Positions 60,601-64,000 of a stretch of DNA of 64,000 nucleotides are shown here, piece by piece (position 1 is the stretch's first letter; each line of letters begins with the position of its first letter). Below the pieces are notes generated by a model. It was not told the origin of the DNA. It saw nothing but the letters and a program-made list of their open reading frames with translations, and did not search any database. The position numbers and the translations under genes were made by a program. This DNA comes from Musa acuminata AAA Group (taxonomy: Eukaryota; Streptophyta; Magnoliopsida; Zingiberales; Musaceae), in assembly GCF_036884655.1 (NCBI RefSeq), contig NC_088340.1, positions 33,937,001 through 34,001,000 of the forward strand, in the 5' to 3' direction.

Positions 60601-61241
60601 TCAACCTTTGATAAGTGAATTTGGTATATCACCACCTCTTTCTACCTAATTTGCTTGTCCCAATTCAAGTATGTTGATCATAAGTTCCAAATAGTTTTAT
60701 CATAGTTGTGAGATATTTCAGCTGTTAAAATTATACATCAAGTATTTTGTGTGAGATTTGTGTCTAACCTACCTTAATTGTAAACCTAGAGATTGTTTTA
60801 TTTGCCATACACATTTTTGATGATTTACTTTCTGAGTAAACTGGCTTTTTTAACCAACAACCATTTGCTCAACTTTCTTGTTTCTCAATGATGCAGTCTG
60901 GGTGTTGTAAGCCTCCAACATCATGCGGCTATACATACATAAATGAGACATTCTGGGCCGCAGGAGCAGGGATGGTTGTGAATGACATGGACTGCACCAG
61001 ATGGAGCAATGATCAGCAGTCGCTGTGCTACCAGTGTGACTCGTGTAAGGCAGGGGTTCTTGCAAGCATCAGGCATAGCTGGAGAAAGGTCTCCGTGATT
61101 AACATTGTTGTGCTCATAATCCTTGTCATTGTCTATGTGATTGGCTGTGCCGCATTCAGAAATGCAAAAAGGGCAGACAATGATGAGCCCTTTGGAGAGA
61201 ACAGGATGTCTAAATCTAGGCCTAGCCGGTTCCAGTTTTAG
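57692..61241 (+). CDS. TET3-like: Tetraspanin, TET3-like (two exons)
   Basis: Four-pass membrane scaffold of tetraspanin microdomains, at the plasma membrane and plasmodesmata in relatives. Product is 291 aa. Exons 57692-58222 and 60897-61241 with a 2.7-kb GT-AG intron in phase 0. The start MRGTNTLIGAVNFVTFL matches plant TET3; an ATG one codon earlier is less typical. Membrane segments lie at about 7-29, 42-65, 71-95 and near the C-terminus (INIVVLIILVIVYVIGCAA). The large extracellular loop carries the plant signature GCCKPP at 179-184 and further cysteines (LCYQCDSCKAG). The cytosolic tail ends SRPSRFQF. Exon 1 is GC-rich, exon 2 is not, as is common in monocot genes. Confidence 0.95.
59850..60640. 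repeat. Degenerate ~70-80-bp minisatellite in the tetraspanin intron
   Basis: About ten imperfect units, each with GAGGTTTCGAACCCTCAACC, a TTGATAAGTTAGTCTGGTACACCACCA segment and AGACCAATGTTTAAGGTGTAAA or variants. They lie in one orientation and fill the middle of the 58223-60896 intron. Units diverge from one another, so the array is old. Confidence 0.85.
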
Positions 61242-62751
61242 ACAGGTATGTAGATCAGTGCTGTTATGTACAATAGAGACATTTTGGATGCTTGAAGGTT
61301 TGATTAAACTTTTAAAAAGTTCATATTTGTAGCACAGCGGAAAGGCTTCATCAAATTTCAACTGGCTGCGTTTCCCATGTAGTAATAGTTCAATTTGTCT
61401 CAGTTTTCTTTTGTATGCTACACAGTCCTCAGTCAACCGCACTTCAAATGTTGTCTGCAATCTTCAATATTCTGTTGCTTGTGTCAAACTTTGTATACCT
61501 GGAAAATGCTTCATTAGTTTGTATGATCTGCATATTTAACTTCACTAAGAAGCCAGTGAAGTTTGCAGGACTTGTTATAGTTTTCTTCTAAACTTGGACA
61601 TCGAATGTTATCAAATCGCCAAATCCAACATCCATACTAGTTGTGTTAGTATAGAAGATTGCTCGAATTGATCTCATTTGTGAATTTTTTCACGTTTGAC
61701 GAAATTGTTCTTCTTGTTATTTTGATGCTTAATTCCTGGGCAAATGTGTAACTGATATTGATTAATAGATAATTTGGCTTTGACGTTACTGTATTTTGAC
61801 ATCTTTTTGCTTAAAAATTTTAATTCATCAGTTCATGCCATGAACAATTGCCATTGCATTTGCTCTTTGCTGCTCATATTAGTTGTTTGAGATTCTGCTT
61901 CAGTGATAGTGTTCATTTGTCATATGACTCCTAATGTTGGAAATATAAAGCTATGTATGAGACAGGGTGGTGATCAGCAAAAAGCTTAAGCATTTGATTC
62001 AAAATTATTAAAATATTATATTTATATTATATAAAATTTGTATATTAATTATATATATACATATATATATACTGCAATATTATATTAAAATAGTTAGGGT
62101 CAAAATGCTATTTCAATATTTAAAGGGAAAATCTGTGAAAGAACCCCAACTAATGTTCCATGCTTTAGGGCAAAGAAGCTATAGTATGTGCATATTTACT
62201 TTTGTCTATTGTCTATGTCTTAGTGTGCACAAATATGAAGGCTTTCCAATTAAATTGAAGTACAATTGAATATCCAATTGGTGGAAAAAGAATTGGAAAT
62301 AATTAATTACAGGAAATATAACTCTGTTGAAGGACATATTCTTGCTCATAGTTAATTGGGCATTCTTCATTGCATCAGACTTGGGAGTTTCACCTTCAAA
62401 TGCTTACTATATACTATCTTCAGATGTACAATTAAGTTTGTAGGAATAATATGGAATTAGGCTCATGCCCATTTGGCTTATTTTGTTGCTGTGAATGACA
62501 ATGATATTTTAACTGGATAATATCATTGGCAAAAAAAGTTTATTATGCAGCTATTATCTTGATGAGTAGCCAATTCAGATTTTTCTATCTCAAGTTGTCA
62601 GCTTGCTAGTAGTAGATCATATAAACTGCAATTTGTTTGAAGATGTGATTGCTTGGAAGTAAAGTACAACTCTCATTGGATCATTACCAAATTCATGAGG
62701 AGTGCAAAATTACCAAGAAAGAAAGCTTCATTGACCTGAATCTGGTATGAT
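61242..62751. other. 3' flank of the tetraspanin gene
   Basis: T-rich sequence with the presumed 3' UTR to about 61520, then AT-rich DNA with no coding frame. No gene seen. Confidence 0.5.
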
Positions 62752-63390
62752 CCCTTCTTGTCAACTTGAATCCATGAATGAAACTTGTGGGTGTTGAAAT
62801 TACATCAAACCTGTAGTGATCTTTACCTGTGGTGTAGGTATTATATTGTCACCATTGCAAATAAGTATCATAAAGAAAAATCAAAGCTTCTCCTTCTATT
62901 CACCAAGAAGTTATTTTTTGAATTTATTTTAATGACATGTTTGGTTTCAGATAAGGTTGGCCTGCCTTAGCTTCTTGTTCCTAGTCAAAAATTATTCACG
63001 CTGGAAGATGGCAAGCTTGCAGGACTTTGCAGCCCACCATTTAGGTAACCTGTTAGCACTGACCCCTTCTTGTCAACTTGTATCCATGAATGAGACTTGT
63101 GGTTGTTGAAATTACATCAAACCTATGGTGATCTTTACCTGTAGTGTAGGTATTATATTGTCACCAAGACCGTCTTTTTCATCACCACAGCAAGTAAGAA
63201 TTGTAAAGAAAAATCAAAGCTTCTACTTACATTGACCAAGAAGTTATTTTTGGGATTTATTTTAATGACATGTTTGGTCTAAGATAAGTTTGGCATGCCT
63301 TGGGGTGTTGTTCCTAGTCAAAAATTATTCATATTGGAAGATGGCTAGAACTTTGCAGCCCACCATTTAGGTAACTTGTTACCACTGATA
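62752..63390. repeat. Two-copy ~312-bp tandem duplication
   Basis: CCCTTCTTGTCAACTTG at 62752 recurs at 63064. Both copies continue through TTGAAATTACATCAAACCT, TATTATATTGTCACCA, CAAGAAGTTATTTTT and GCAGCCCACCATTTAGGTAAC. They differ by small indels and substitutions. No coding frame. Confidence 0.85.
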
Positions 63391-63762
63391 AATCCTTTTT
63401 TGTTTCTTATTGATCATGTTGGAAACAGTCAAAAGCATGTTCTTGCATTCAGTCTGATGGAGTCAATACATGATTCATTCCAAGTGTATGTTTTCAATCT
63501 TTATTTAGTCATGCTGAAGCCAAAAGAAAGGTTTTTGATGTTTAGTTGCAGTTCATCCTGTAGAATGATTATATTATCTATTGATTGATACCATCACTAT
63601 AACTACTTAATTATAATTGGTATCACCATCATCATCTCTATACTACTTTGAAGTTCTGCATGATGGTGATCGAATTTTGGGACCAATTCTTGGACATTAA
63701 AACAACTGAAGTCATGGCTTAGCAAATCAATCAATCAATCTTATTGAGAAACAAAACAAAGA

Positions 63763-63966
63763 TTAATTATAGAAGCCTCCCCTAACATTTGATCCAAAAC
63801 AGGGCTTTCGGCCAAACTTACTGACCATCAAATCAAAGCTAGACTTGAGGCTTGTACTGTTGCTGCATCTTCTAAGGTTACTTGGAAAATTTGCTCTTTC
63901 CTTCTGTTGACATTTGCTACTTGTTAGATTAATGTCTCTCTCAAACTTCATGCTTTCTAATTGCAA
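63763..63966 (-). CDS. Possible C-terminal exon of a gene beyond the window
   Basis: An open frame of 67 codons ending in a stop at 63763. It has mixed polar composition (ERDINLTSSKCQQKERANF, then SLKSSFDLMVSKFGRKPCF) and few low-complexity residues, which is more protein-like than the surrounding frames. An acceptor-like TTTGCAATTAG lies just upstream. If real, it is the last exon of a minus-strand gene that starts beyond 64000. No family recognised. Confidence 0.25.
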   Translation of the reverse strand: MQLESMKFERDINLTSSKCQQKERANFPSNLRRCSNSTSLKSSFDLMVSKFGRKPCFGSNVRGGFYN

Positions 63967-64000
63967 AGTTGATTTTTTAATGTTTTGCTACTCATTCCCT

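Noticed and set aside
59850..60640. Possible tRNA gene cluster from the repeated TTCGAACC motif
   Set aside because: No A-box, acceptor stem or cloverleaf could be formed around any unit.

Overview
This is a 64 kb piece of plant nuclear DNA. The genes have many short introns with mostly GT-AG borders, GC-rich 5' ends and AT-rich intergenic DNA full of TA microsatellites. Protein families and gene style point to a monocot. A Zingiberales genome such as Musa or Ensete is my best guess, but it is an inference from style and was not tested by any search. Exon borders were worked out by hand from splice signals, reading phase and remembered family sequences.

Layout, left to right. (1) 1-4.1 kb: an LTR-like fragment and AT-rich repeats. 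(2) 4.33-4.87 kb (+): a two-exon histone H2A with C-terminal SPxK motifs (H2A.W type). (3) 6.1-9.5 kb (-): a soluble inorganic pyrophosphatase gene that keeps its introns, 5' UTR intron and promoter but has three lost splice dinucleotides and a one-base insertion, so it is probably a pseudogene. (4) 10.87-19.67 kb (-): a complete 11-exon ABCB6/ABCB20-type full-size ABC transporter, 1404 aa. (5) 21.73-26.78 kb (-): a complete 7-exon membrane-anchored UDP-glucuronate decarboxylase (UXS), 435 aa, whose first intron is a textbook AT-AC minor-spliceosome (U12) intron. (6) 27.2-30.85 kb (+): a deleted LTR retrotransposon with two LTRs, PBS, PPT, gag and a protease remnant but no reverse transcriptase or integrase. 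(7) 31.1-39.35 kb (-): a complete 8-exon ER-type Ca2+-ATPase (ECA), 1059 aa, with a mitochondrial-looking insertion in intron 1. (8) 39.4-44.7 kb: gene-poor, microsatellite-rich DNA. (9) 44.77-44.94 kb (-): a 55-aa DUF4535/STMP1-like microprotein. (10) 47.5-52.1 kb (-): an 8-exon REVEILLE-type single-MYB transcription factor, 314 aa. (11) 53.2-56.2 kb: an orphan GC-rich exon-like stretch, then five tandem copies of a roughly 340-bp repeat. (12) 57.69-61.24 kb (+): a two-exon TET3-like tetraspanin, 291 aa, with a minisatellite in its intron. (13) 61.2-64 kb: a tandem duplication and a possible terminal exon of a gene that continues past the window.

The genes do not form a pathway; they are ordinary, independently transcribed plant housekeeping and regulatory genes. 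I found no new multi-gene system. The most interesting signals are the U12 intron of UXS, the nearly intact pyrophosphatase pseudogene (which also has a U12-like donor), the retroelement whose LTRs have captured a copy of the primer-binding site, and several clean tandem repeat arrays.
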